Below the pieces are notes generated by a model that ran no database searches, was not told the DNA's origin, and saw only the letters and a program-made list of their open reading frames with translations. Below are positions 1 through 8,126 of a stretch of 64,000 bases of DNA, in pieces; within the stretch, counting starts at the first letter, position 1, and each line of letters opens with the position of its first letter. The DNA is from Parasulfuritortus sp049322515 (lineage in GTDB: Bacteria > Pseudomonadota > Gammaproteobacteria > Burkholderiales > Thiobacillaceae). The DNA lies in NCBI GenBank assembly GCA_049322515.1, contig JBMOQW010000029.1:130311-194310 (forward strand). Reading direction: 5' to 3'. Made by a program: the position numbers and the translations under genes.

Positions 1-45
1 GAGCGCATCGAGCACCTGTTCGCAGACGAAATCGTCCCGGTCTGA
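1..45 (+). CDS. C-terminal end of an unidentified protein (partial)
   Basis: The window opens inside a reading frame that ends at a TGA at 43-45; the last 14 residues read ERIEHLFADEIVPV. The start lies outside the window and this tail is too short to assign a family. It is followed by about 150 non-coding bases before the next gene, which has its own likely promoter, so the two need not be co-transcribed. Confidence 0.5.
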   Translation, partial: ERIEHLFADEIVPV

Positions 46-86
46 CAACACGCGAAAGTAGCTCCGGAAAAAAACCGTTGTCACCC

Positions 87-117
87 TTGCGGCATTACGT
101 TTTTTTTGCTCTAGAAT
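87..117 (+). promoter_or_regulatory. Candidate sigma-70 promoter of the H1-like gene
   Basis: TAGAAT at 112-117 resembles a -10 box and TTGCGG at 87-92 a weak -35 box, with a long 19-base spacer. A T-rich tract (100-108) lies between them. This is the best match in the gap before the H1-like gene and is weak evidence only. Confidence 0.3.
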
Positions 118-192
118 GACGCCCAACACGCACACGCGTGGAACCCGTTGTGGCACAAGGCTTCCGGCCTACTAAACCCAAAGGAGTGTGAC

Positions 193-807
193 ATGCCCGC
201 AGAAAAATCCACCGCCAAGACCAAGGCCAAAGCGGCCGCCCCCGCCGCTGAAGCCAAGCCCGCTGTGAAGAAGGCCGCCGCTCCCAAGGCTGCTGCTGCC
301 AAGCCCGCCGCCAAGAAGGCCGTTGCACCCAAGGCCGCCGCCGCCAAACCTGCTGCCACCAAGAAGGCCGCCGCGCCCAAGGCCGCTGCCGCTGCCAAGC
401 CTGCCGCCGCCAAGAAGGCCGTTGCACCCAAGGCCGCTGCCACCGACAAGCCTGCCGCCGCCAAGAAGGCCGTTGCACCCAAGGCCGCTGCTGCCGCCAA
501 GCCTGCTACCACTAAGAAGGCCGCCGCGCCCAAGGCCGCTGCCGCTGCCAAGCCTGCCGCCGCCAAGAAGGCCGTTGCACCCAAGGCCGCTGCTGCCGCC
601 AAGCCTGCTGCCACCAAGAAGGCCGCCGCGCCCAAGGCCGCTGCTGCCGCCAAGCCTGCCGCCGCCAAGAAGGCCGTTGCACCCAAGGCCGCTGCTGCCG
701 CCAAGCCTGCTGCCACCAAGAAGGCCGCCGCACCCAAGGCCGCCGCCGCCAAGCCTGCCGCCGCCAAGAAGGCCGCTGCACCCAAGGCCGCCGCCAAGAA
801 AGCCTGA
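193..807 (+). CDS. Histone H1-like Lys/Ala/Pro-rich repeat protein (AlgP type)
   Basis: A 204-residue, almost purely Lys/Ala/Pro/Thr/Val protein. After a short leader (MPAEKSTAKTKAK) it consists of about 11 tandem copies of a roughly 17-residue unit built around KKA(A/V)APK. Such proteins resemble eukaryotic H1 tails and the AlgP/HctB-type proteins of Proteobacteria, which bind DNA non-specifically and are often copy-variable between strains; a nucleoid role is inferred. I chose the ATG at 193 because AAGGAG lies just upstream, rather than an in-frame ATG at 148 with no ribosome-binding site. The gene is monocistronic: it has its own upstream gap and a strong terminator follows. Long open frames on the opposite strand are artefacts of the GC-rich repeat. 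Confidence 0.85.
   Translation: MPAEKSTAKTKAKAAAPAAEAKPAVKKAAAPKAAAAKPAAKKAVAPKAAAAKPAATKKAAAPKAAAAAKPAAAKKAVAPKAAATDKPAAAKKAVAPKAAAAAKPATTKKAAAPKAAAAAKPAAAKKAVAPKAAAAAKPAATKKAAAPKAAAAAKPAAAKKAVAPKAAAAAKPAATKKAAAPKAAAAKPAAAKKAAAPKAAAKKA
256..804 (+). repeat. Intragenic tandem repeat, about 51-base units, about 11 copies
   Basis: Each unit encodes about 17 residues (KPAA, then A or T, KKA, then A or V, APK, then an Ala run). Units alternate between a TKKAAAPK and an AKKAVAPK form over much of the array, giving a higher-order dimer of about 102 bases. Copy sequences are nearly identical at the nucleotide level, which favours slippage or recombination. Confidence 0.85.
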
Positions 808-832
808 CCTCACACGGGGGCGTTCCCCGCAG

Positions 833-861
833 AAGCCCACCGTGCACGGTGGGCTTTTTTT
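833..861 (+). terminator. Rho-independent terminator of the H1-like gene
   Basis: A perfect 24-base palindrome (833-856, two 12-base arms centred on GTGCAC) runs into a T tract (855-861). It lies 26 bases after the stop codon. The convergent efflux operon ends at 871, and the stem may also slow transcription from that side. Confidence 0.88.
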
Positions 862-870
862 ATCCCGACG

Positions 871-3800
871 TCAGGCCTGAGGCCTCGCCATCATGTCGAC
901 CTCCCGCCGGCTTGAAGTCTGCGCGAGCAGGTAGATCGCAGGAATCAACAACAGGGTCACGAACATCGACACCAGCAGGCCGAACACCATGCACACGGCC
1001 AAGGGTTGCAACATCTCGGCGCCCTCTCCGAGTCCGAGTGCCAGGGGCGTCATGCCAATCACGGTGGTCGACGTGGTCATCAGAATCGGCCTCAAGCGCA
1101 AGCGTGCCGAGGCCAGGATGGCCTCGACCACGGGAACCCCGGCCCGACGCTCGATCTCGATGTATTCGACCAGCACGATGGCGTTGTTCACGACCACGCC
1201 GATGAGCATGATCACGCCCAGCCAGACCGGCATCGAGACCGGAAGGCCGGTGACCAGGAGGCCTAACGCCACACCGATCAAGGCAAAGGGCACGCCCATC
1301 AGGATCACCAGCGGGTTGCGCAATGATTCATACTGCACCGCCATGACGACGAACACCAGGAACAAGGCCAGGCCAGCCAGGGTCAGGATCAGGCGGTTGC
1401 CGCGTTGCAGGCTCTCGAAGGCACCGGCATAAGACAGGACGTAACCTTCCGGCAGGGGATAATCAGCGAGCGCGGCACGCACCCGATCGAGCATTTCGCC
1501 GAGGGCCACGTCACCGGTCAAGGCTGCGCTGACTTCAACCATGCGACCCTGGTTTTCACGACGGATCTCGGCCGGCATCGCAACCAGGTCGATCACCGCA
1601 ACATCGCCCAGAAGTACGGCCGTGCCGGTCGACTCAGGTCCCAGGATAGGCAAGGCCGCGAGGGCCTCCGGACTATCCAGCTCGCCTTGCGGCAGGCGCA
1701 CGCGGATATCGTAGGCACGATCGCCTTCGAAGTAGTCGCCCACCACCCAGCCATCGAGCGCGATGCGCAAGGTCTGCCCGATGGTTTCGACATCGAGTCC
1801 CAATTCGGCAGCACGGGCGCGGTCTGGACGCACCGAAAACTCCATCCGGCGTTCCTCCGCGGAATGACTGATGTTGCGCAGACCCGGGATGTCGCTCAGG
1901 CGCGCGACCAGGTCGTTGCCGAGGCGCGCGAGCCGTTCCAGGTCCGGCCCCCGGATCCTCAGGCTGACCTCTTCGTCGGCACGCGAGACGCGCACCCCGC
2001 GAATGCCGGCGGCGCGCGCGCGCACCTCGACTCCGGCCAAGCGCGCATCCGCCACCGCACGATTGAAGTCCTTGAGCCAATCGGACAAGCTGCGTTCGCG
2101 TTCAGTCACCGGCACCAGCTCGATCGCCAGATTGGCCCGGTTCGGTTGTTCGCGCTGGCTGCGTCCGAAAATCGAGCCGCCGGAAATCACCGACACGCCG
2201 GCCACGTCACCCAGCGCCCGCGCCACCGCTTCGACATGGCGTACGGCCCGGTCCATCTCGTCCAGGGACATGCCGGTATCGGTGACGATGCGCACCTGGA
2301 TGCGGCCATCATCCATGCGGGGCAGAAATTCCTGCTTCCCGGCCCCCTGGACAAACAGCCAGCCGAATCCGATCAGCAACACCACGGCCGCGAGCACCAC
2401 GCCGACGGGGACTTTCAGAAGGCGCGTCAACAAGGGCAGATAGAGCCCCGAGACGGCGGCGACGAAACCGTGCGCGAGACGCGTCACCCGCGACGGCGCC
2501 GGCGGGCGCCCGCGCGCGGCCAGCGCCGGCACCAAGGTCAGTGCCACCATCAGTGAGGCGACGATGGCCGCGCTGATGGTGAAGATCAATTCCCGGAACA
2601 GCAGTCCGGCAAGCCCGGTGATGAACAGGAAGGGCAGCACCGCGGCGAGGTTGGTGCTGGTCGCGGCGACGATCGGACTGTTAACCTCGGCGGCCGCATG
2701 TTCCGCACTTGCCAGGCTGGTCTCGCCCTCGCGCTGATGTCGCTCGATGTTTTCCAGCATCACGATGGTGTTGTCGACCAGCATGCCGATCCCCAAGGCC
2801 AGCCCGCCGAGGGTCATGAGGTTGAGCGAGAGCCCGCCCAGGGCCATGATCACGAAGGTGATCATGATCGAGATCGGGATCGCGCTGCCGATGATCAGGG
2901 TACCGCGCACGCTGCCCAGGAAGACATACACCACCAGCATCGCCAAGACCGCCCCGGTAAGCCCGGCCAGCGCCGCGTTGTCGAGCGACTGGCGCACGTA
3001 CACCGCCTGGTTCGAGATGGTATCGACCCGGATGTCCTCGGCCACCAGGCCCTGGTCGAGCACCTCGGCAAGCCGGGCCGCGACGGCGTCGGCGACCGCC
3101 ACGGTATTGGCGGTCGGTTGCTTCTGGATGGCGATGCGGACACCCGGGCGGCCGTTATAGCGCACCCGGATGCGCTCATCGACACTACCGTCGATCACCT
3201 CGGCCAGTTCGGACAACGGCCGCGTGCCCCCGTCCGGCAGGGGGATCGGCAACTCGGCCAACCCCGCGACACTGTCGACCCGTCCCGTGGTCCGGCTGGC
3301 ATATTCGCGTGGCCCGGTGTTCAGGCGCCCGGCGGGCGTATCGAGATTGCCGCGCTCGATGGCGTTCACCAGGTCCGTGAGGGTGAGCCCGAGCGCAGCC
3401 AGGCGCCGCGGGTCCGGCCGAACCTGGACTTCCCGCACCAGGCCGCCGCCCACTTCCACGGCCGCCACGCCAGGCAAATTGAGAAAATACTTGGCGAACA
3501 CATCGTCGGTCCAGCCGCGTAACTCGGTCATGTCGCGCAAGGCCGAACTGACCACGAATTCCATCACAGGAATCTGGGATGGGTCGCGCTTGAAGATAAT
3601 CGGGGGATCGATGCTGGTGGGCAGGATGCGCTTGGCGCGATCGAGACGGGTGCTGGCATCGCGCAAGGCAATGTCGATGTCCTTGCCATAATCGAAATAG
3701 AGTTCGATCTCGGTCGCCCCCTCGGAGGTGGTCGATTCGATGCCTACCGCGTCCTCGGTGATCGCCAGCTGTTCCTCCAGCTGGCGGGTGATCCGGTCTT

Positions 3801-3993
3801 CCATGATGTTGGCCGGCACCGCGGGGTCGATGACGCGCACGCCGATCTCCGGGTAGATCAGCTGGGGCAACAGGTCGACCGGTAGCCGACTCAGGGAAAA
3901 CAGGCCCAGCACGATCGCGGTCAAGGTCAGCATCAAGGTGCTGACTGGATGGTGGATGCACCAGCCGGCCAGGCCGCCGCCGCGCGGGTTCAT
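871..3993 (-). CDS. RND-family efflux transporter, inner-membrane pump
   Basis: A 1040-residue protein, the normal length for an RND pump: N-terminal membrane helix, a large periplasmic domain, a helix bundle, and the same again in the second half. The helix-4 motif reads GIGMLVDNTIVMLEN, so Asp407 of AcrB-type pumps is kept but the neighbouring Asp is Asn408. The matching helix-10 motif is VVVNNAIVLVEY, where AcrB has Lys. It therefore belongs to an HAE1-like subgroup rather than to AcrB or MexB proper. Proton-driven export of hydrophobic compounds is the family role; the substrate cannot be read. Its ATG overlaps the stop of the upstream adaptor gene (ATGA). No TolC-type outer-membrane gene is nearby, so the channel must come from elsewhere. 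Confidence 0.9.
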   Translation of the reverse strand: MNPRGGGLAGWCIHHPVSTLMLTLTAIVLGLFSLSRLPVDLLPQLIYPEIGVRVIDPAVPANIMEDRITRQLEEQLAITEDAVGIESTTSEGATEIELYFDYGKDIDIALRDASTRLDRAKRILPTSIDPPIIFKRDPSQIPVMEFVVSSALRDMTELRGWTDDVFAKYFLNLPGVAAVEVGGGLVREVQVRPDPRRLAALGLTLTDLVNAIERGNLDTPAGRLNTGPREYASRTTGRVDSVAGLAELPIPLPDGGTRPLSELAEVIDGSVDERIRVRYNGRPGVRIAIQKQPTANTVAVADAVAARLAEVLDQGLVAEDIRVDTISNQAVYVRQSLDNAALAGLTGAVLAMLVVYVFLGSVRGTLIIGSAIPISIMITFVIMALGGLSLNLMTLGGLALGIGMLVDNTIVMLENIERHQREGETSLASAEHAAAEVNSPIVAATSTNLAAVLPFLFITGLAGLLFRELIFTISAAIVASLMVALTLVPALAARGRPPAPSRVTRLAHGFVAAVSGLYLPLLTRLLKVPVGVVLAAVVLLIGFGWLFVQGAGKQEFLPRMDDGRIQVRIVTDTGMSLDEMDRAVRHVEAVARALGDVAGVSVISGGSIFGRSQREQPNRANLAIELVPVTERERSLSDWLKDFNRAVADARLAGVEVRARAAGIRGVRVSRADEEVSLRIRGPDLERLARLGNDLVARLSDIPGLRNISHSAEERRMEFSVRPDRARAAELGLDVETIGQTLRIALDGWVVGDYFEGDRAYDIRVRLPQGELDSPEALAALPILGPESTGTAVLLGDVAVIDLVAMPAEIRRENQGRMVEVSAALTGDVALGEMLDRVRAALADYPLPEGYVLSYAGAFESLQRGNRLILTLAGLALFLVFVVMAVQYESLRNPLVILMGVPFALIGVALGLLVTGLPVSMPVWLGVIMLIGVVVNNAIVLVEYIEIERRAGVPVVEAILASARLRLRPILMTTSTTVIGMTPLALGLGEGAEMLQPLAVCMVFGLLVSMFVTLLLIPAIYLLAQTSSRREVDMMARPQA

Positions 3994-5096
3994 CTGGGCC
4001 GGCCCGGGGCAGTCGCGGCGGGAGGCGACACCGGTTTCACCCGGACGCCGTCAGCCAGATCGAGAAAGCCCTTGACCACCACCTGGTCACCGGACGCGAG
4101 CCCTTCCAGGATCTCGACCCGATCGGCCAGGCGCAGGCCGGCGCGGACCGCCACCTTGGCCACGCGGGCATCGTCTCGATAGACGTAGACATGCTCACCC
4201 GAGGCATCGCGCTGGAGGGCCGCGAGAGGCACCACCCTCTGCTGGGCACCCGCCGGCTCGAAGGTGACCCGGCAGAATTGGCCTGGCCGGGCCCCCGCAG
4301 GCTGTGGGGTCAAGGTCACCTCGACCAGGCCGGCACGGGTCGCCGGATCGAGCGCGGGATGCAGGCGCGTGATCCGTCCGGGAAAGGTTGCCGTCCCCAG
4401 CGCGTCGATTCGCACCTGGACCCGGCCACCCACCCGCAAGCGGGGCAACACCAACTCCGAAACAGCCACCTCGGTGATCAGGCGTGCGGGGTCGATCACA
4501 GTCAGGAGATGGCTATGGCGCGGGGTGGCATCACCCGGTTCGATCCGCCGCTCGGACACCACGCCGTCCAGGGGCGAGGTCAGGGTGAAATGCTGAAGGC
4601 GCACTTCGAGCAAGCGCACCTCGGCCCGCGCGATATCCCGTGCCGTGGTAGCGCGGGTCATCACCTCCAGGCTCAAAAAGCCCTCGCCCACCAGGCGCTG
4701 GGTCCGATCGAACTCGGCCTCGGCCTGGGCCAACGCGGCGCGGGCCTGGTCCAGCTCGGCACGCAAGACCCGGTCATCATACTGTGCCAGGACCTGGCCC
4801 ACGGCCACGCGATCTCCTTCACGCACGGCCACCGTGTCGACCCGCCCCTCTTCCTGGTTGACCACCTTCACCGCATGGCGCGCCCGCAAGGTACCCGGAC
4901 GCGGTGCGGCATAGGCCAGGCGGGCAGTTTCGACCGGTGCCAGTTCCACCAGATGCGCCTCGGCCACCTTGGCCTTGGCCGGTGGCTCCGCCTGGCCACC
5001 GCAGCCGCCCAGCCACACTGCCAACGCAAGGCCGGCCGCCAGCCTGAGGCGAACATCGGAACGAACGGACAGGGAACGGCCTGGAACCAAGGACAT
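3990..5096 (-). CDS. RND efflux periplasmic adaptor (membrane fusion protein), lipoprotein
   Basis: A 368-residue HlyD/AcrA-like adaptor. The N terminus has a hydrophobic stretch ending in a lipobox-like LGGC, so it is probably lipid-anchored. Then follow a biotinyl-lipoyl-like segment (VAVREGDRVAVGQVLAQYDD), a coiled-coil hairpin, the second lipoyl half (LTSPLDGVVSERRIEPGD) and a beta-barrel region. The ATG at 5096 is chosen because it gives a clean signal sequence; the open frame runs further upstream only by crossing the divergent thioredoxin gene. It is the first gene of a two-gene operon and is translationally coupled to the pump by a 4-base overlap. Confidence 0.87.
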   Translation of the reverse strand: MSLVPGRSLSVRSDVRLRLAAGLALAVWLGGCGGQAEPPAKAKVAEAHLVELAPVETARLAYAAPRPGTLRARHAVKVVNQEEGRVDTVAVREGDRVAVGQVLAQYDDRVLRAELDQARAALAQAEAEFDRTQRLVGEGFLSLEVMTRATTARDIARAEVRLLEVRLQHFTLTSPLDGVVSERRIEPGDATPRHSHLLTVIDPARLITEVAVSELVLPRLRVGGRVQVRIDALGTATFPGRITRLHPALDPATRAGLVEVTLTPQPAGARPGQFCRVTFEPAGAQQRVVPLAALQRDASGEHVYVYRDDARVAKVAVRAGLRLADRVEILEGLASGDQVVVKGFLDLADGVRVKPVSPPAATAPGRPR

Positions 5097-5231
5097 GACG
5101 CGGGACCGGGAGGGAACGAGCCGAAAGGATACTGTATTCGCCGACCCGGAATAAGTTTCCGGCGCCCTGGGGATTGGCCCGAACCGGCCCGGGCGTGATA
5201 AGGTGTCGCCCGGATTTTCCTGGAGCGCACC

Positions 5232-5603
5232 ATGCCCGTCATCGAACTCAACGAAGAAAACTTCGAAGCCACCATCGTCAACAACGACTTCGTCATCATC
5301 GACTTCTGGGCCCCCTGGTGTGGCCCCTGCCGTGGCTTCGCGCCGGTGTTCGAGGCGGCCGCGGAGAAATATCCCGACATCGTCTTCGCCAAGGTCAACA
5401 CCGAGGAGCAGCAGGGCATCGCCGGCCACTTCCAGATCCGTTCCATCCCGACCCTGATGATCTTCCGCGAGAAGGTCATCATCTACGCCCAACCCGGCGC
5501 CCTGCCGGCCAGCGGCTTCGACGACCTGATCGCGCGCGCCAAGGAGGTCGACATGGCCCAGGTGCACGCCGACATCGCCAAGGAAGAGCAGGGCAACGCC
5601 TGA
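5232..5603 (+). CDS. Thioredoxin-family protein
   Basis: A 123-residue thioredoxin fold with the canonical active site WCGPC (Cys30, Cys33) and the cis-proline loop SIPTLMIF (Pro73). It has no signal peptide, so it should act as a cytoplasmic disulfide reductase. It is about 15 residues longer than classical TrxA at the C-terminal end, with a charged tail. GGAG precedes the ATG. The BCS1-like ATPase starts 29 bases after its stop on the same strand, so the two are probably co-transcribed. Divergent from the efflux operon. A housekeeping trxA may exist elsewhere, so I leave the symbol empty. Confidence 0.9.
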   Translation: MPVIELNEENFEATIVNNDFVIIDFWAPWCGPCRGFAPVFEAAAEKYPDIVFAKVNTEEQQGIAGHFQIRSIPTLMIFREKVIIYAQPGALPASGFDDLIARAKEVDMAQVHADIAKEEQGNA

Positions 5604-5632
5604 GCCTCCCCTGCGCGGTGGCCTGAACCGCG

Positions 5633-6868
5633 ATGCTCGAAACCCTGAGCGCGGCCTTCGCCGGCAACCCGTTCTTCTCCGGCGGCCTGTTGCTCGGCGG
5701 TCTCGGACTGCTCGCGGTCTGGCTGCGTGAAGTACCTGGCAAGCTGGCGTCCTGGGCACGCCAGTTCTTCGTCATCAGCCTCCACTTCGATTCCCGCGAC
5801 GAGTTGATGTTCACCACCCTGGTGGAGTACATGAACGCCCAGGATGCCCTGAGCGGCAGCCACAATTTCACCGTGCGCGCGGTGCGCCAGGGCCCGGCCT
5901 ACCAGAGCCTGGCCGACGAACTGATGCAGGGCGGCCAGCCGGAAGCCTTCCTGTCGCCTGGCGAGGGTTTCCACATCTTCCGCCTGGATGGCCGCTGGAT
6001 GTGGATGCAACGCGAGATCCAGATCGCCGCCAGCGTGATCGAGAAAATCACCCTGTCCATGTTCGGGCGCGACCGCCGGCCCATGGAACGCTTCATCCAG
6101 GATGCCCTGCAACACCGCGTCAGCCGCGAGCTCAACCGCGTCGCGATCTACATCCCCAGCCCCTACAGCAACGAATGGCAGCGTGCCCGCCTGGGCAACC
6201 ACCGACGGCTCGATTCGATCGTGCTCAAGGCCGGCCAGGCCGAAGCCATCCGCGCCGATCTGGACGCCTTCTTCGCCGCCCGCCGGCGCTACGAGGAGCT
6301 CGGCATCCCCTGGCGGCGCGGCTACCTGCTGCACGGCCCGCCCGGTACCGGCAAGACCTCGCTGGTGACCGCGCTGGCCTCGGAACTGGCGCTCAACGTG
6401 TGCGCGCTGTCGTTGGCCTCGCCAACGGTCACCGACGAGAAGATCGGCAATCTCCTGTCCAGCGTGCCGCCCCGTTCGGTGATCCTGATCGAGGACATCG
6501 ACGCCTTCTTCCACGCCCGCGACAAGGCCGACAGCCAGGTCAAGCTGAGCTACTCCGGCTTCCTCAACGCCCTCGACGGGGTCGCCGCCCACGAAGGCTC
6601 GGTGGTGTTCCTGACCACCAACCATCCAGAACTGATCGACGCGGCGGCGATCCGCTCCGGCCGGGTCGACTTCCGGCTCGAACTCGGCCGCTGCGACCGC
6701 CACCAGCTGCATGGCATGTTCCGCAAGTTCTTTGCCGACGACAGCGCAGCCAAGCGCTTCGCCGATGGCTTGCCGGAGGACACCTTCGCGCCGGCCACGG
6801 TGCAGGAACGGCTGCTCAAGGCGCATGACGTGGGCGAGGCGCTTGCCGCGTTCGGCCTGACCCCGTGA
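5633..6868 (+). CDS. BCS1-like AAA ATPase with N-terminal membrane anchor
   Basis: A 411-residue protein with the layout of mitochondrial BCS1: one N-terminal hydrophobic helix (about 12-31), a BCS1-specific middle domain (about 45-200) and a C-terminal AAA module. Walker A GPPGTGKT is at 235-242, Walker B VILIED at 283-288, sensor Asn330 in TTNH, and arginine fingers in IRSGRVD (341, 344). The block SGFLNALDGV is characteristic of the BCS1 subgroup. Mitochondrial BCS1 translocates the folded Rieske protein; bacterial relatives are widespread but poorly characterised. No Rieske or cytochrome bc1 gene is in the window, so no substrate can be named. The next gene overlaps its stop (GTGA). Confidence 0.85.
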   Translation: MLETLSAAFAGNPFFSGGLLLGGLGLLAVWLREVPGKLASWARQFFVISLHFDSRDELMFTTLVEYMNAQDALSGSHNFTVRAVRQGPAYQSLADELMQGGQPEAFLSPGEGFHIFRLDGRWMWMQREIQIAASVIEKITLSMFGRDRRPMERFIQDALQHRVSRELNRVAIYIPSPYSNEWQRARLGNHRRLDSIVLKAGQAEAIRADLDAFFAARRRYEELGIPWRRGYLLHGPPGTGKTSLVTALASELALNVCALSLASPTVTDEKIGNLLSSVPPRSVILIEDIDAFFHARDKADSQVKLSYSGFLNALDGVAAHEGSVVFLTTNHPELIDAAAIRSGRVDFRLELGRCDRHQLHGMFRKFFADDSAAKRFADGLPEDTFAPATVQERLLKAHDVGEALAAFGLTP

Positions 6869-7602
6869 CGCTCACGGTCATCCACCAGGACGACCGCTTG
6901 ATCGCCATCGACAAGCCGGCCGGGCTGCTGGTCCATCGCAGCGATCTCGACCGGCATGAGACCGACTTCGCAGTGCAAAGGCTGCGCGCGCAGGTCGGCC
7001 GGGTGGTGTGGCCGGTGCACCGGCTCGACAAGGGCACCTCGGGCCTGCTCCTGTTCGCCCTCGATGCCGAGGCCGCGCGCGACCTGGGCAGCCAGTTCGA
7101 GCGCGGCGAGGTGGCCAAGCGCTATCTCGCCGTGGTGCGCGGCATCCCCGAGGCGAGCGGGGTCATCGACCACCCGCTCGGCCGCCTGCCCGACGAATAT
7201 GGTGATCGCAGCACGCGAGAAGTCGCGCAGCCCGCGGTCACCCGTTACCGGCGCCTCGCCACGGTGGAACTGCCGGTCGCAGTCGACCGCTATCCGACCA
7301 GCCGCTACGCCCTGGTCGAACTGTGCCCCGAGACCGGACGCAGGCACCAACTGCGCCGGCACATGAAGCACCTCGCCCATCCGATCATCGGCGACGCGAC
7401 CTACGGCAAAGGTCGCCACAACCGGTTCTTCCAGGACCACTTCGGCTGCCATCGGCTGCTCCTGGCCGCGGTGGGCCTGGCCTTCAAGCATCCCGACGAT
7501 GGCCGCGAAGTGATACTCTCGGCGCCCCCGTCGCCCGACTTCGCCGACTGCCTCCGGAAGCTGGGCTGGCCCGACCCGACCGAGGACCCGTCATGGCCCT
7601 GA
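6865..7602 (+). CDS. truC: RluA-family pseudouridine synthase, probably TruC (tRNA U65)
   Basis: A 245-residue enzyme of the RluA/TruC family. The catalytic motif HRLDKGTSG is at 52-60 with nucleophile Asp55. The segment GRRHQLRRHMKHLAHPIIGD and the following GKGRHNRFF are typical of TruC rather than of the rRNA enzymes RluA/C/D, and there is no S4 domain. TruC isomerises U65 in certain tRNAs. Start is a GTG at 6865 overlapping the stop of the AAA gene. Its end overlaps the next gene by 10 bases, so a coupled operon is likely. Confidence 0.85.
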   Translation: MTLTVIHQDDRLIAIDKPAGLLVHRSDLDRHETDFAVQRLRAQVGRVVWPVHRLDKGTSGLLLFALDAEAARDLGSQFERGEVAKRYLAVVRGIPEASGVIDHPLGRLPDEYGDRSTREVAQPAVTRYRRLATVELPVAVDRYPTSRYALVELCPETGRRHQLRRHMKHLAHPIIGDATYGKGRHNRFFQDHFGCHRLLLAAVGLAFKHPDDGREVILSAPPSPDFADCLRKLGWPDPTEDPSWP

Positions 7603-8126
7603 AAGCCACCATTTACAAGGCCGATCTGCAGATCGCCGACCTGGACCGCAACTACTACGCCGACCATAGCCTGACCCTGGCCCGGCACCCCTCGGAAACC
7701 GACGAGCGGATGATGGTGCGCCTGCTTGCCTTCGTGCTGTTCGCCCGCGAAGGCCTCGGCTTCGGCAAAGGCCTGTGCGTCGACGACGAGCCCGACCTCT
7801 GGCAGAAGGACCTGACCGGGGCCATCCAGCTCTGGATCGACGTCGGACATCCCGACGAAAAGTGGCTGCGCAAGGCCTGCAACCGCGCCGAGCAGGTGGT
7901 GCTGGTCAACTACGGCGGACGCACGTCGGAGCTCTGGTGGGCACAGAACCGCAACGCCCTGGCCCGCCTGGACAAGCTGACCGTGTGGACCCTGGCCAGC
8001 GAGCAGGTCGACCAGCTATCGGCCTTGGCCAGCCGGACCATGCGCCTGCAATGCACGGTGCAGGACGGCCAGGTCTGGCTGACCGACGGCCAGCGCTCGG
8101 CACACATCGAGCCAGTCAGGCGCTGA
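7593..8126 (+). CDS. yaeQ: YaeQ family protein
   Basis: A 177-residue protein matching the YaeQ family along its whole length: it opens MALKATIYKADLQIADLDR and contains the family segment ELWWAQNR. YaeQ has a PD-(D/E)XK nuclease-like fold; it was named as a suppressor of rfaH defects, but its biochemical function is unsettled. The ATG at 7593 lies inside the last codons of truC. The 3' end overlaps the convergent glycosyltransferase-like gene by 11 bases. Confidence 0.88.
   Translation: MALKATIYKADLQIADLDRNYYADHSLTLARHPSETDERMMVRLLAFVLFAREGLGFGKGLCVDDEPDLWQKDLTGAIQLWIDVGHPDEKWLRKACNRAEQVVLVNYGGRTSELWWAQNRNALARLDKLTVWTLASEQVDQLSALASRTMRLQCTVQDGQVWLTDGQRSAHIEPVRR

Noticed and set aside
111..880. 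Long open frames on both strands over the Lys/Ala repeat
   Set aside because: They are shadows of a GC-rich tandem repeat without stops; only the plus-strand frame with a ribosome-binding site and terminator is credible.
5097..5759. N-terminal extension of the efflux adaptor frame
   Set aside because: It runs antisense through the thioredoxin gene; the lipoprotein signal at 5096 marks the real start.
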